Positions 48,586 through 59,087 of a stretch of 64,000 bases of DNA are shown piece by piece. Position 1 is the first letter of the stretch. The number at the start of each line of letters is the position of its first letter. The notes under the pieces were generated by a model. The model saw only the letters and a program-made list of their open reading frames with translations. It made no database searches and was not told the origin of the DNA. Location: NCBI GenBank assembly GCA_030765045.1, contig CM060962.1, positions 213,511,531-213,575,530 on the forward strand. Direction: 5' to 3'. Made by a program: the position numbers and the translations under genes. This stretch comes from Tenodera sinensis (taxonomy: Eukaryota > Arthropoda > Insecta > Mantodea > Mantidae).

Positions 48586-49314
48586 ACATTAATTTAAACC
48601 AGTGATAGATCTCGATATTTGGAACACATTTTGTATCTTACGTTTTTGTATCTCACCATTTCCTACGGATACATTTTTTTTTGTTGAAAACAAGCTGGCA
48701 ACAGTGCAGATTGTGTGGGTGTCACTTTCCCTAGCTCAGTACATAAATAAACACGGTAACCGCGCTTCTTGAAAACACATATACCCTGCCTTGTCCTGTG
48801 TTTACTGCGTGAATGTAGGTCAATCACAAGCGTTAGTTCCCCCCCCCCCCAAAAAAAAAAAAAAAAAATAAACGAAAGTGAAACTGCCCAACCTGTTTAC
48901 ATGCACAAACCAGTTCAATTCAGCCATCAAACTCAACGCAGCGTTGTCGAGTTGCTTCATGTCTGAAAAAGCTGCTTGGAGTATTCCTCCACGTCTTTTA
49001 AGTGATTAATTATTCCGAAACCCTGTGTGATGTCACATAATTACCACGGAAGCTATGTTAGAAATAAGTTACTTCACGCATCTTACAAGTAACAAACTGT
49101 TATCTTCGTACATTCTTGTGGAATTACTCCTCCAATTTCGATCAAAAACCATTTACTTTTTTTTAAATTGGCTGATCAAAGAACAAAATGCTATTAGACT
49201 TTTTTGTTTGTAATGCTTCTATTAGAAGGAATGTTATGACTTCCCTTCCATCCTGTATAGATCTAAGTGCGTGAGGTGTACCCCTTCGTTGTATAACCTA
49301 CACCTGTATGTAAC
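48586..49314. other. No recognised feature; C9-10/A19 homopolymer pair
   Basis: A C-run followed directly by an A-run at 48839-48868; otherwise AT-rich unique sequence. Confidence 0.4.
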
Positions 49315-49520
49315 GTAACCCCGTGGCACAACAGCTAAGGCCCACCGCTAGACCCCTGCGTCACTCACCTGTCCCCCACAGACGTCATGAGTGGGGTGCA
49401 GTACTGGAGGTGGGACGGGGACAGCACCCCGACCCCTCTCGTCCGGTTATGCGGTCTTCTCGAACAGGGGCCGCTACTTCTCAATCAAGTAGCTCCTCAT
49501 TGGCCCCTCAGTGATCTAAC
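49315..49520 (-). mobile_element. Family E SINE body fragment
   Basis: GTGGGGTGCAGTACTGGAGG, 'ccggttatgcggtcttc' and 'caatcaagtagctcctcattgg' match the body at 49850-50050. No tRNA head was found at this copy. Confidence 0.7.
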
Positions 49521-49839
49521 GAGGCTGTTTCTGTAATAGTATGTCATATAATCTATATAACATACTATATAATTATAATAATAAGTAGTAGTAGTTGTAG
49601 TAGCATTCATGTATTTTTCTGCTTTATTCATCCAGCAAAACTATTACGAGACTGGGTTTCATTGAATTCAGTTTATGCTAAATAAAGCAAATGACTGGTT
49701 GAAATAACGTCATTCAATCTTGGCACGTAAGTACTACTTCTGATAGGTAAATGAAAGCAATATAGAAAACACGGTCGACTGCCTGACAATAATTTCCACC
49801 CACCTTCTAGGTATAAGATATTTCAAACTTTACTAAACT

Positions 49840-50155
49840 AAACTAAACCCCGACTCGACAACCCACGTAAGGCCAAGGCCTACCGCCCAGCCGCTGCGTC
49901 CCCCACCTCTGCCCACTACAGGCGAAATTGATGAGGTGCAGTACTGGAGGGTGGGACGTGGTCAGCGCCCCGAGCCCTCCCGGCCAGTTATGCGGTCTAC
50001 TTCTCCATCAAGTAGCTCCTCAATTGGTCCCGCCTGGACCTAAAGAGACTGAGTGAGAGAGGATAAAATCCCCATGCTGGTACCTGGGATCGAACCCGGG
50101 TCCTCCGCACCAGAGGCAAGCGCGCTACCAACTGCGCTACGGAGGCGGTCAAAAA
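49840..50155 (-). mobile_element. Family E tRNA-SINE with head (minus)
   Basis: The minus strand starts near 50148: GCCTCCGTAGCGCAGTTGGT (A-box) and 'gcggaggacccgggttcgatcccagg' (B-box). The body with GATGAGGTGCAGTACTGGAG on the plus strand extends to about 49840. The acceptor ends do not pair, so it is a SINE and not a tRNA gene. Confidence 0.8.
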
Positions 50156-50157
50156 AC

Positions 50158-50252
50158 CTTACCCGGATAACTTACCCTAAGCGAGATTCGAACTCGCGAC
50201 CTCTTGAACGTGAGGCAGACACACTAACCATCACGCTACCGAGGCGGGCGAT
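50158..50252 (-). mobile_element. Second tRNA-like SINE head (minus)
   Basis: The minus strand reads CCCGCCTCGGTAGCGTGATG (A-box), 'gtgtctgcctcacgttcaagaggtc' and GCGAGTTCGAATCTCGC (B-box in a good T-arm hairpin). It ends with CTTAGGGTAAG. It directly follows the Family E copy in the same orientation. Only about 90 bp of tRNA-like sequence is present, so it may be a truncated SINE or a tRNA pseudogene. Confidence 0.65.
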
Positions 50253-50614
50253 TCAAACGTTACTAAGGATTTTAAATTGTTATGAATAATATCTAAACAA
50301 GTTAAGACAACCCTATTCATTAGAATTTAGTGTTCACAAAATTGTTTGCATTTATTCTCGTTATTCTTATCCAAAGTGTATAATTCTTTCCTCGATAAAC
50401 TGATAATACTTATTACTTCAAGACAGTATCTCTAAAGCATATAGGTACAGTGCTTTTAAGGTTAATGCAAAGTATTAAATAAACAATGAAATATAATATA
50501 TAAATATCAACATATTTTTCAATTTAAGAAAGAGTTTTCCCAGTTTTATTTCATAAAATGGTTTATTTACACACTAAAACATTTTTCTACCATTGTTTCA
50601 TAATTTATGGAGGC
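50253..50614. other. No recognisable feature
   Basis: AT-rich sequence flanking the hAT element. Confidence 0.35.
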
Positions 50615-50622
50615 GTCATCAT
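50615..50622. repeat. Left 8-bp target site duplication (hAT)
   Basis: GTCATCAT, identical to 52808-52815. Confidence 0.93.
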
Positions 50623-52807
50623 TAGGGCTAGGAAGTTCATGCATTTGCATGTTTTCTCATAGGGGTCAAAAATGTATGCTTTCACATTATGTGCACGAAT
50701 TATGGAATTTTAAGTTATTTGAACGTGATTTTATTGTGCATATAACTGCATATTTTCTTGATTTTGATAAATGCATATTATTTCAATACTATAGTCTCTA
50801 TATAGCATATTTTAATGATTTTTATGGTTTTTTTCCACCTGGATAATATCTTTCATATTGGTAGTGTTGCATATGGTGTAACTCGCCAGGTGGCGAGAAG
50901 CAATGGTGAGTCATGTTGTTATATAGTGAATCCCCTGTTTCCATCCTTTCATTATATGTTTGTGCGTAGAGAATAATCAGTGCGTTATCTGAGAGGTTTA
51001 TAATAACAAAGATAAAGTGCAGGTCAACGTTTTGAACAGCACGATTATAGCAACGCTTGGCTCTGCGTGGTCTTCAAACGTAACAGTGTTATGAACTGGT
51101 TCCCTCCAAATTAAATTAGGTGCATAAAATGTTAAAAAGCTCTTCAAATGCCGAAAATAAAACCAACTTAGAGTGCTAGATTAATTAATTGACAGAAAGA
51201 GTTTTCGGGTGATTTAATATCTACAGATAATAGGGCACTGTTTTGTGGAGAGTGTGACAAAAGTATAGGGAGTGAGAAAAGATTTCAAATAGTTCAGCAC
51301 ATAAACACAGCAAAACATAAGGATAATTTAATCAGAAAACTCGCAAACAAATAACCTGTTCTATAACAATTAGTAGAGTGTTTAGGAAGTAGGGTTACTG
51401 AATTTTCCTATGACTTGTGCCAAGCATTTTTAGCTGCTGATATTCCCTTGTTCAAAATTAATAATCCGATATTTAAAAACTTTCTTGCCAAGTGTACTCA
51501 ACATGTGCCTAAAGAAAGTACACTGCGTAAGACTTATGTAGGATATTGTTACAATAACGTATTGTCAAATATACAAAATTTAGGGGATCAGTTTGTGTGG
51601 TTGTCTGTTGATGAAACCTCTGATTCTGAACACCGTTCTATTGCTAATATAATCGCGGGTGCCTTAAATAATGAACAAAAGACTACAGCTTATCTCCTTA
51701 ATATGTGCAAATTGTCGGCCACTGACAATGTAACTGTGACACAGTTTGTGATGGACTCTTTGAAATTACAACGCCCATGTGGAATCGAATACAACTGGTT
51801 GCTTTTATTTCTTACCTTATATGGTAAAATCAGGAAAAACTCTGAAAGGTATTTTTCCTGACTTAATTCATATAACTTGTTAGGCACACGCTCTTCATCG
51901 AATTTCTGAGACAATACGCGATTCTTTCCCACTGGTAGATAGATTTGTGTCCAGTACAAAGAGAATTTTTGTTAAATCTCCTAAAAGAGTTAAGTTGTTT
52001 AGATCAACAGCACCTAACATCCAACTTCTTCCTGCACCGGTGTTAACTCGATGGGGAACATGGGTCGATGCAGTTTTATATTATGCTCAGCACATAAATA
52101 ATCGAAGAGGTTGTTAATTCATTGGACTCGAACGATGCTTCATCAATACAAACTGTGCAAAATATTCTGTCAGGCACTGGGTTAAAGAAGGATCTTGATT
52201 TCATATCTGGCCATTTTTCTTTCTTACCAACAGCCATAACGGCGTTGGAAGCTGTAGGATTGCCTTTGCATGAATCACTTACTGTGCTTGAAAAAACAAT
52301 ATGTGATCTAAGTTCGGTTCCTGGTAGCATAGGACAAAAAGTGAAAGAGTAAGTGAGTTATGTAATTTCAAAAAATTCTGGTTATAAACAGATGTGCGAT
52401 ATTCGAGACATCCTCGCAAGAAAACCATCTGTCACACCAAGAGACCTGACTCTCTTTGTGAAGCAGTTAACATCATTTATATATGCCCCTATAACATCTT
52501 GTGACGTGTAAAGAGGTTTTTCACGTTACAAAAGCGTTTTGCCAGATAATAGACGACGTTTTACTATTGAAAATTTGTGTAGTGTTGGTTGTGAACTGCA
52601 ATTTAGCAGTTAATAGTAGCAGCGGGACCACTTCTGCTTCAACCTCTAAGGAATAAGGTAACATTATTTACACTAACTCATCTACTGCAAAGGGACATGA
52701 ACTGTTGTAATGAAATATTACATATTTCTTGGCATATTTTGAAGTTTTTAAGAGCATATTTGCATGCATATTTCAGTGCTTTTTAGGGCATGAACTTCCG
52801 AGCCCTA
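50623..52807 (+). mobile_element. Complete hAT DNA transposon (2,185 bp)
   Basis: The ends are TAGGGCTAGGAAGTTCATGC at 50623-50642 and its inverted partner at 52788-52807 (19 of 20 match), the 'YAGGG.T..GAA' style of hAT terminal repeats. GTCATCAT flanks both ends exactly (50615-50622 and 52808-52815), the 8-bp target duplication diagnostic of hAT. The interior holds a transposase with multiple disabling changes, so the copy cannot make its own transposase; mobilisation in trans is possible since both ends are intact. Right-flank sequence from 52830 is SINE-like. Confidence 0.95.
51148..52617 (+). pseudogene. hAT transposase pseudogene
   Basis: Begins MPKIKPT at 51148. An N-terminal BED/CGGBP1-like zinc finger follows: CGECDKS with HINTAKH (about 51230-51320). 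In the same frame QAFLAADIPLFKINNP and WLSVDETSDSE (51595-51630) contain the first catalytic Asp in the usual hAT 'VDET' setting. A deletion near 51815 shifts the frame where 'LLLFLTDA' is expected; reading resumes in the next frame as MVKSGKTLKGIFPDLIHITC-stop-AHALHRI. RVKLFRSTAPNIQLLPAPVL and TRWGTWVDAVLYYAQ follow. A further frameshift near 52103 leads to SSIQTVQNILSGTGLKKDLD and, after a TAA at about 52350, YAPITSCDV-stop-RGFSRYKSVLPDNRRRF, the C-terminal dimerisation motif (E replaced by a stop). At least seven stops or shifts make it dead. Length and order fit a full-length transposase of about 480 residues. Confidence 0.9.
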
Positions 52808-52815
52808 GTCATCAT
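52808..52815. repeat. Right 8-bp target site duplication (hAT)
   Basis: GTCATCAT, identical to 50615-50622. Confidence 0.93.
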
Positions 52816-52829
52816 GCTCGAGAAGTTAG

Positions 52830-53150
52830 ACCACTCGTCTGTCACCAAGGCGGCCCGGATACGATCCGGGTGCCTAGTGTGCGAATTGTGATAGACTTAG
52901 CGGCATCTGAGCGGGCTTTCTACGGTTTCCCCAGCCATTCCGCAAACTGATCCATCACCAAATTTGCTTTCACTTCATATCACCTTCTCTCTCACTCCCA
53001 TACCAGGCTTTAGGCTGATCACCCATCTTGGCTACTCTTTCTCTCTGGTCCAGAGTATGGCTGCTCCTCAGCAGGTATGTGACCCAAGCGTTCTCTTGTA
53101 CCTAAGTCCTAGGGAGTGTAAGTCCTTACGAGGAGGGTAAACAGAGAAAG
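52830..53150 (+). mobile_element. Family C-like SINE (plus), decayed head
   Basis: 'gtctgtcaccaaggcggcccgg' and ACGATCCGGGTGCC (degenerate B-box), then TTTCTACGGTTTCCCCAGCC ATTCCGCAAACTG (decayed core), then TTGCTTTCACTTCATATCAC and a body to 'cctagggagtg'. The hAT insertion site is only about 20 bp upstream, so the transposon may have landed in or just before the SINE. Confidence 0.55.
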
Positions 53151-53507
53151 AAGTTCCATAAGTTGTAACGTATTCAAAGCAATTTTAAGCTACAAACTAC
53201 ATTTCTTTCTGACATTCACATTCTGAACAACGAAATGAGAAAAAGATTTTCGTAATAAAGCTTTGTTGTCTTTTTGTCAGAGACGAGGAATATTGCATTA
53301 GTGAAATTTATTACTCTAGCATTGAACAACGAATCAAATTAATGTAATTCTATGTTCAAAATGTTTTCTACTTATAACACACGAATGGCAAATGCACACT
53401 GCAATGTATATTTGACCACTTCCTAAGAATGCTTGTGATATTTCTCTGTATATCTTCCTTTCTCGAAGGTGCCATTTCCCGAGAAAAAATAATAACACTA
53501 TAAGTAA
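53151..53507. other. No recognisable feature
   Basis: AT-rich spacer between the SINE and the Family A cluster. Confidence 0.35.
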
Positions 53508-53850
53508 AAATCCGATGTGTTGCATTCATATGACTTTCTCTATTCCTGTACTAACTATTCTTACAAATACTTATTCCTCTATCTTCTTCGCCTTAGCCGA
53601 GATAAATATTGGCAGAAATAATCTTATTGGTAAGTTTCTTGTAGGTGCAAGGGAAATATGGAAATACCAATATTTGATCTATAGTCAAATGTTTTGAAAC
53701 TGGACGCTATATGAAGGCTTTCAAATTCCGTTCTCTTTGCACGACCAGGAAGTAAAAAGTGAATAAGGGCCTTCCATTAGAGAAAAGTTTAAGTACTGCA
53801 AAATTCACACAAATAACAAGGAATATATCCGAAATGGTTCACTGCACAAC
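53508..53850 (-). repeat. Family A 3' part (minus)
   Basis: CCGATGTGTTGCATTCATAT, 'ttcttgtaggtgcaaggg', TTCCGTTCTCTTTGCACGA and GGAATATATCCGAAATGGTT. It stops at the outer part of the body, and a second copy starts at once. Confidence 0.8.
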
Positions 53851-54766
53851 AACAAAATCTGATGTGTTGCACTCACATGACTTTCTCTACTTTTGTACTG
53901 ACCATTCTTACAAACTCTTATTCCTATATCTTCTTCGTGTTAGTTAAGATAAACATTTGTACAAATTATCTTATTGCTTATTTCCTTGTAGGTGCAAGGG
54001 GAATATTGAAATACAGTAGGCTTTGTGCGATAGTCAAATCTTTTTAACCTTTGAGATTCCGTTCTCTTTGCACAAGTAACATATAAAAAAATGAACAGCG
54101 ATGACCCATTTCACGAAAGTTCTAAGTTTTCCGAAACTCACACACATAACAAGGAATATCTCCGAAATGGTTCACCCTACAAGAAATTTTATTGAGACAT
54201 AAATTGTGTATTTTAACAAGATCTATATTTTTTGTATAGTATGATTTGGTCTATCTCTAATGGTTTACCAGTTATGCAAAAGTCGTCCAGAGTAAATACG
54301 ACTACAGGGGCTATAGCCAGAAAATTCAAGATATACATTTCATTTTTCATCAAAGTATCTCAAACACATGACATTTTATTAAAAATCGTTAGAGCCATTT
54401 TCAACAAATTTTCCATGTAAAGAGTAGTTTAGGGTGGGGCTATTTTCTTCAAAATCTTCGTGTCACATCCTTGAAAGACATTAAACTGAAATACCAACTT
54501 TGGTTTTTAACCGACTTTTCGTTTTTGAGTTATACTGTCGTAAAATATCTTATACATATGCTACTGTAATCAAAATCGTTAGTCATTTCTGAGAAATTCA
54601 AAGCTTCGAAATATTTTCCATTTAAAGGTTGGTTTAGGCTGGATGAATTTTCTTCAGAATACTCCGCTGCATCCTTGAAAGATATTAAATTTTAAAATAA
54701 ACCGACTTTTTAACCGACTTTTCGTTTTGGGGCTATACTGTTCACAGACAGACAGACAGACAGACA

Positions 54767-54803
<37 letters not shown>

Positions 54804-54980
54804 ACACAAGGACCTTTTCTCTATTTTTTTTTATTTTTTTTTATTTTTTTTTTTTTTTTTTTCCCCATTCAGGAGACCTCAAAACATATTTCCGGTGAAA
54901 TGTCGACATCGAAATTTGTATTGTATTTTCGAATACAATATTCCCGATACTTACTATACGTAATGCAGAAAGTAAAAATG
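53851..54980 (-). repeat. Family A full-length copy with internal duplication (minus)
   Basis: Runs from TCTGATGTGTTGCACTCACA through GGGGCTATAGCCAGAAAATT and 'ttaaccgacttttcgtttttgag'. It then repeats ~185 bp of body (54537-54720: 'aaaatcgttagtcatttctgag' to 'aaccgacttttcgttttgg') before GACA/CA and T-rich tracts and the 5' end GTAATGCAGAAAGTAAAAATG. The duplicated body segment is from a more diverged subfamily, suggesting recombination between copies. Confidence 0.85.
54744..54862. repeat. (GACA)n(CA)n and T-rich tracts in Family A
   Basis: GACA and CA repeats to about 54809, then T-rich sequence 54821-54862, at the two adjacent mutable sites of Family A. Confidence 0.93.
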
Positions 54981-54984
54981 TTTT

Positions 54985-55900
54985 TTCTCAAAATAAACAA
55001 ATTTATTTGTTGAAACCTTTTCTAAACTTTTTATTACCTTCATTTAATATCGATCCTGTACTTAGTGTTTGCAGGTATATATTATATTAAACATATGTTT
55101 AGTAATGCTCATTCTTTTGAGATGTTGAACAATTTAACACCATAAAACATGCACATGTTAATTTTCGATAGAAAAACTGCACATATCAATAAAAATATTA
55201 TTTATAACAGACAGTATGCTTTGTGACATAAAATTTCTTGAATTGTTCATTATGATGCCCCTAAAATTCTGCAAAAAGTTTTGCCAATTGATTTTTATGT
55301 TGAGTATAAAGTTAATATGAGGCATACGCCTTCAAATTTAATTTGTTTGGCCCTATCTCATACACGTTATTCACTGTGATGTCGCGAAAGAGTTAACCTG
55401 GTCTAATATTATTTTGTATCTGTTTGCTTCTTTGTTTGTTTTTATGTGCCTATCCCTATGGATTCCGATACAATTTTCTTTTTTCGATATTCTAAGATTA
55501 AAATGATTTGCAACTTTATGTACTGTAGAAATAGTTCCTATAGTACCATGAAACTAAAACCTTCAGTATCGCAAGGTTGCTGTGTAATTTAGTAAAGTTA
55601 AAGGCCTTCCGCAATAATGATACCAGTTTACATCAAAATGTATTTACTGTTCAAGAATTCATCCTTGCTTCTATACGCTACAGCGTAGAAAAAAAGCTCT
55701 CTAATGCTAATAGCTGAAATATACAAGAACTTACCCAGTAGCTGTCGTGGCGTTTTTCACATCCACGTAAGGGATATGTAGAAAGAGTGCCTTCATTGTG
55801 TAAATTACTACTCTCCATAGACAAAGGTGGCAGCCTCACAGGTGAAAATCTTAGTAGAGCTTTACCTGTAACATTGTAGCCGCCGGAAAAAAACGTAAAT
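54985..55900. other. No recognisable feature
   Basis: AT-rich unique-looking sequence; no open frame of note. Confidence 0.35.
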
Positions 55901-55904
55901 CTTC

Positions 55905-56067
55905 CAAAGAATCGGGTATGTTGAACTCACATGACTTCCTCTACTCGTGTACAAATTATTCTTACTTTACTTTACTTAAAGTAAATCGAGATAAACATTT
56001 GCAGAAATTATCCTATCGCCAACTTTCTTGTAGGTAAACCGGGAAAACAGGGGGCCTTAAATGCGTC

Positions 56068-56144
<77 letters not shown>

Positions 56145-56310
56145 GCAAGAGAGAGGGAGAGGGAGAACCTTTTTCTAAAAGTCCTTTTATTGGGTTCAGG
56201 GGTTTCAAAACGTACATTTGTGGTGAAATCTCCGCATCGGATTCTTGGATGCAATACCTACATATAATATATTCCCTACTTAATATATGCTGTACTAGTG
56301 AAAGTAAAAA
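55905..56310 (-). repeat. Family A copy with large internal deletion (minus)
   Basis: The 3' end 'gttgaactcacatgacttcctc' to 'tttcttgtaggtaaaccggg' jumps directly to the CA tract (56070-56143), AACCTTTTTCTAAAAGTCC and 'gtggtgaaatctccgcatcgg'. The whole ~500-bp body is missing, with the deletion ending at the microsatellite. Confidence 0.75.
56070..56143. repeat. (CA)n microsatellite in Family A
   Basis: Perfect CA repeat of about 74 bp, followed by AAGCAAGAGAGAGGGAGA. Confidence 0.97.
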
Positions 56311-56994
56311 CATCTTATCTTATATCTACTTAATGTCAATCTGGATGAATGTTTTTAGAAATGGCTTTATTACATAGTTCCTTACAGATACAACGGAAAT
56401 AGGGGAATACAGTAGACTTAAGTAATAGCCATATCTTTTAAGAGCTGATCGCTATGCGATGGTTTGACATTCCGCTGGTTTAGCATAGCCAGGACATGAA
56501 AAGAAATAACGACTTCCTGATTGAGAAACGCACAAGTATTTTAAAATTCAAACCAATAACCAGAAATACCTATCTCGAAAACAGTTATATCCACAAAGAT
56601 CTACTTGACAAAATTGAGTGCGTTAACGATATCTACATTTTTTTTCTATAGTAAGATAATGCCTATCCCCTACGATTCACCAGTCATGCAAAAGTCATCC
56701 GGAATGAAGAGGATTTCAGAGGCTATTCTCAGAAAGTTCAATAATTACGTTTCATTTGTCATAGAAATATCTTAAACGCTTGGCACTTTAATCAAAATCG
56801 TTTCAGCTGTTTCTGAGATATTCAAATTTTTGAACAATTTTTCCATAAAAAGGGTAGTTTGGGTTGGAAAGGTTTTCTTTAAATCCTTCGTATCACATCC
56901 TTGGAAAATGCTGAACTTAAATACAATGTTTGGCATTTGACAGAATTTTCTTTGTCAGTAACGCTGTTCAGAGACACGCAGGCACACAAACAGC
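56311..56994 (-). repeat. Family A copy, old subfamily (minus)
   Basis: 'agttccttacagatacaacgg', 'tcggaatgaag'-type and TTAATCAAAATCGTTTCAGC segments, 'cttcgtatcacatccttgg' and 'cagacacgcaggcacacaaacag' at the microsatellite position. It ends there, where the next copy begins in the opposite orientation. Confidence 0.7.
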
Positions 56995-57140
56995 TTTTTA
57001 CTTTCTGTACTACGTATAATAAGCAGAGGGAGTATTCTATTCCATCCAAAAATTCGATGTCGAGGATTTAACCGTAAATATGTTTTGAGGCCCCCTGAAA
57101 CCCCCCCCCCCACCCAAGAAAAGCATTTTTATAAAAAGGC

Positions 57141-57219
<79 letters not shown>

Positions 57220-57557
57220 AGACTGTAGACAGTATAACTCAAAAACGAAAACAGGGTTAAAAACCAAAGTTGGTATTTAAGTTTAACATCCTTTAAGGAT
57301 GCGACACGAAGATTTTGAAGAAAATTCCTCCACCCAAAACTACCCTTTACCTGGAAAATTTTTCAAAAATTTTGATTTTCGCGATAATGGCTCTAACGAT
57401 TTTGATTGTAATGACATGTTTAAGATATTTTTATGACAAATGAAATGTATATTTTGAATTTTCTGGCTATTGCCCATCTAGTTCTGTGTACTTTGGATGA
57501 CTTTTGCATAACAGGTAAACCGTAAGAGATAGACCAAATCTTACTATACAAAAAAAT
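56995..57557 (+). repeat. Family A copy, left arm of an inverted pair (plus)
   Basis: ACTTTCTGTACTACGTATAA, CATCCAAAAATTCGATGTCG, a C-run at 57100-57110, GT tract at 57144-57218, AACTCAAAAACGAAAACAGG, TGGCTCTAACGATTTTGATT and 'accaaatcttactatacaaaa'. It then turns directly into the minus-strand copy at 57555. Confidence 0.85.
57144..57218. repeat. (GT)n microsatellite in Family A
   Basis: Perfect GT repeat of about 75 bp. Confidence 0.97.
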
Positions 57558-58440
57558 CTCATGTGTTGCTATCACATGAATTTCTCTACTTTTGTACTAA
57601 GCATTCTTACAAACTCTTAATCCTATATCTTCTTCGTGTTAGTTGAGATAAACATTTGTACGAATTATCTTATTGCTTATTTCCATGTAGGTGCAAAGGG
57701 GGAATATTAGAATACTTGAGCGATAGTCAAATATTTTAAAGCTTTAGATCCCGTTCTATTTGCACGCTTAACATATAAATAAATGAACAACGATGTTCCA
57801 TTTCACGAAAGTTTTAAGTTTTCCGAAACTGACACAAATGACAAGGAATATCTGCGAAATGGCTCACTCTACAAAAAACATTAGCAAGACATAAATGGTG
57901 TGTTTTAGCGACATCTACATTTTTATATAGTAAGATTTTGTCTGTCTCTTGCGGTTTACGAATTATTGAAAAGTCATCCAGAGTAAACAGGACTACATAG
58001 GCTATAGCCAGAAAATTCAAGACACACATTACATTTGTCATACAAATATCTTAAACACATGACATTTTAATCAAAATCGTTAGAGCCAGTTTCAGGCAAA
58101 TCAAAATTGTCTATGTGAAGCGTGGTTTAGGATGGGACTATTTTCTTCAAAATCTTCGTGTCGCATCCTTGAAAGACATTAAACTTAAATATCAATTTTA
58201 GTTTTTAACCGACTTTTCGTTTTTGAGTTATGCTGTCCACAGACCGACAGACTGACAGATATGTGCGCGCGCGCACACAGACCTTTTTCTAAAAATGCTT
58301 TTTTTTTTTTTTTTTTTTTTTTTGATTCAGGGGTCTCAAAACATATATTTCCGGTGAAATCTCGACATCAAATTTTTGGGTGTAATACAATACTACTTCC
58401 TTCTACTCATCAGTAGATAAAGTAAAATGCAGATCTTGCT
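57555..58440 (-). repeat. Family A near-full copy, right arm of the inverted pair (minus)
   Basis: TCTCATGTGTTGCTATCACA to the 5' terminus CATCAGTAGATAAAGTAAAATG. It includes GCTATAGCCAGAAAATTC, 'taaccgacttttcgtttttgag', a GCGCGC tract at 58265-58276 and a T-run at 58302-58323. Confidence 0.88.
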
Positions 58441-58735
58441 AAAGCACACAAAGACCCAAAACTTATTGTTTCGACAAATGAAACATCGTTATTCATTTTT
58501 ATATGGTAGCCGTGCAAAGAAAATGGAATTTGAAGGCTTTAAAAGATTTCACTATCGCTCAAAGCCTACTGTATTCCCATATGCACCTTGCACCTATAAG
58601 GAAATAAGCAGTAAGGTAATTTCTGCAAACGTTCATCTGTATTAACTCAAAGAAGATATAGGAATAAGAGTTTGTAAGAATGTTCAGTACAAGAGTAGAG
58701 AGTCATATGAGTGCAACACATCAGATTTTTCTAAA
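58430..58735 (+). repeat. Family A 3' part (plus)
   Basis: GCAGATCTTGCTAAAGCACA, 'gtgcaaagaaaatggaatttg', GATTTCACTATCGCTCAAAG, CCTTGCACCTATAAGGAAAT and GAGTGCAACACATCAGATTT. Confidence 0.8.
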
Positions 58736-58865
58736 AATGCTTTCTTTGAATTCAGAGTGTCTCAAAACATGCATTTCCAGTGAAATTTCGTATCGAGTTT
58801 TTGACTGGATGACGATACTGGATACTTACTATACGTAATAGAGAAATTAAGAAGTATAAGAAAGG
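58730..58865 (-). repeat. Family A 5' end (minus)
   Basis: TTTTTCTAAAAATGCTTTCT to CTTACTATACGTAATAGAGA. It is fused without a gap to the preceding plus-strand 3' end. Confidence 0.8.
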
Positions 58866-59087
58866 TGTAAGTAAATTATGATGCTTAGGGAAACTTCTAT
58901 GCATGTAGCTTAAACGTTTTTGGTCATATATTCCTCCTGCCTCCGGTATATTACAAACTCATTGGATGATGTGCTGCAATCCTTTGTTTTACTTTATGAT
59001 CAAAAGCCTTGGAAACCAATATAAACAAGGAAAAATTATAAGATTTGGAAATCTCAAAATTGACAAGTGCTGCTTTCGCATATAATA
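58866..59087. other. Spacer upstream of the orphan ORF
   Basis: AT-rich; no TATA box or other promoter signal is convincing. Confidence 0.3.

Noticed and set aside
50090..50148. Functional tRNA gene on the minus strand (also 50158-50252 and 33950-34016)
   Set aside because: Good boxes but the acceptor ends do not pair, and each is followed by a repeated SINE body.
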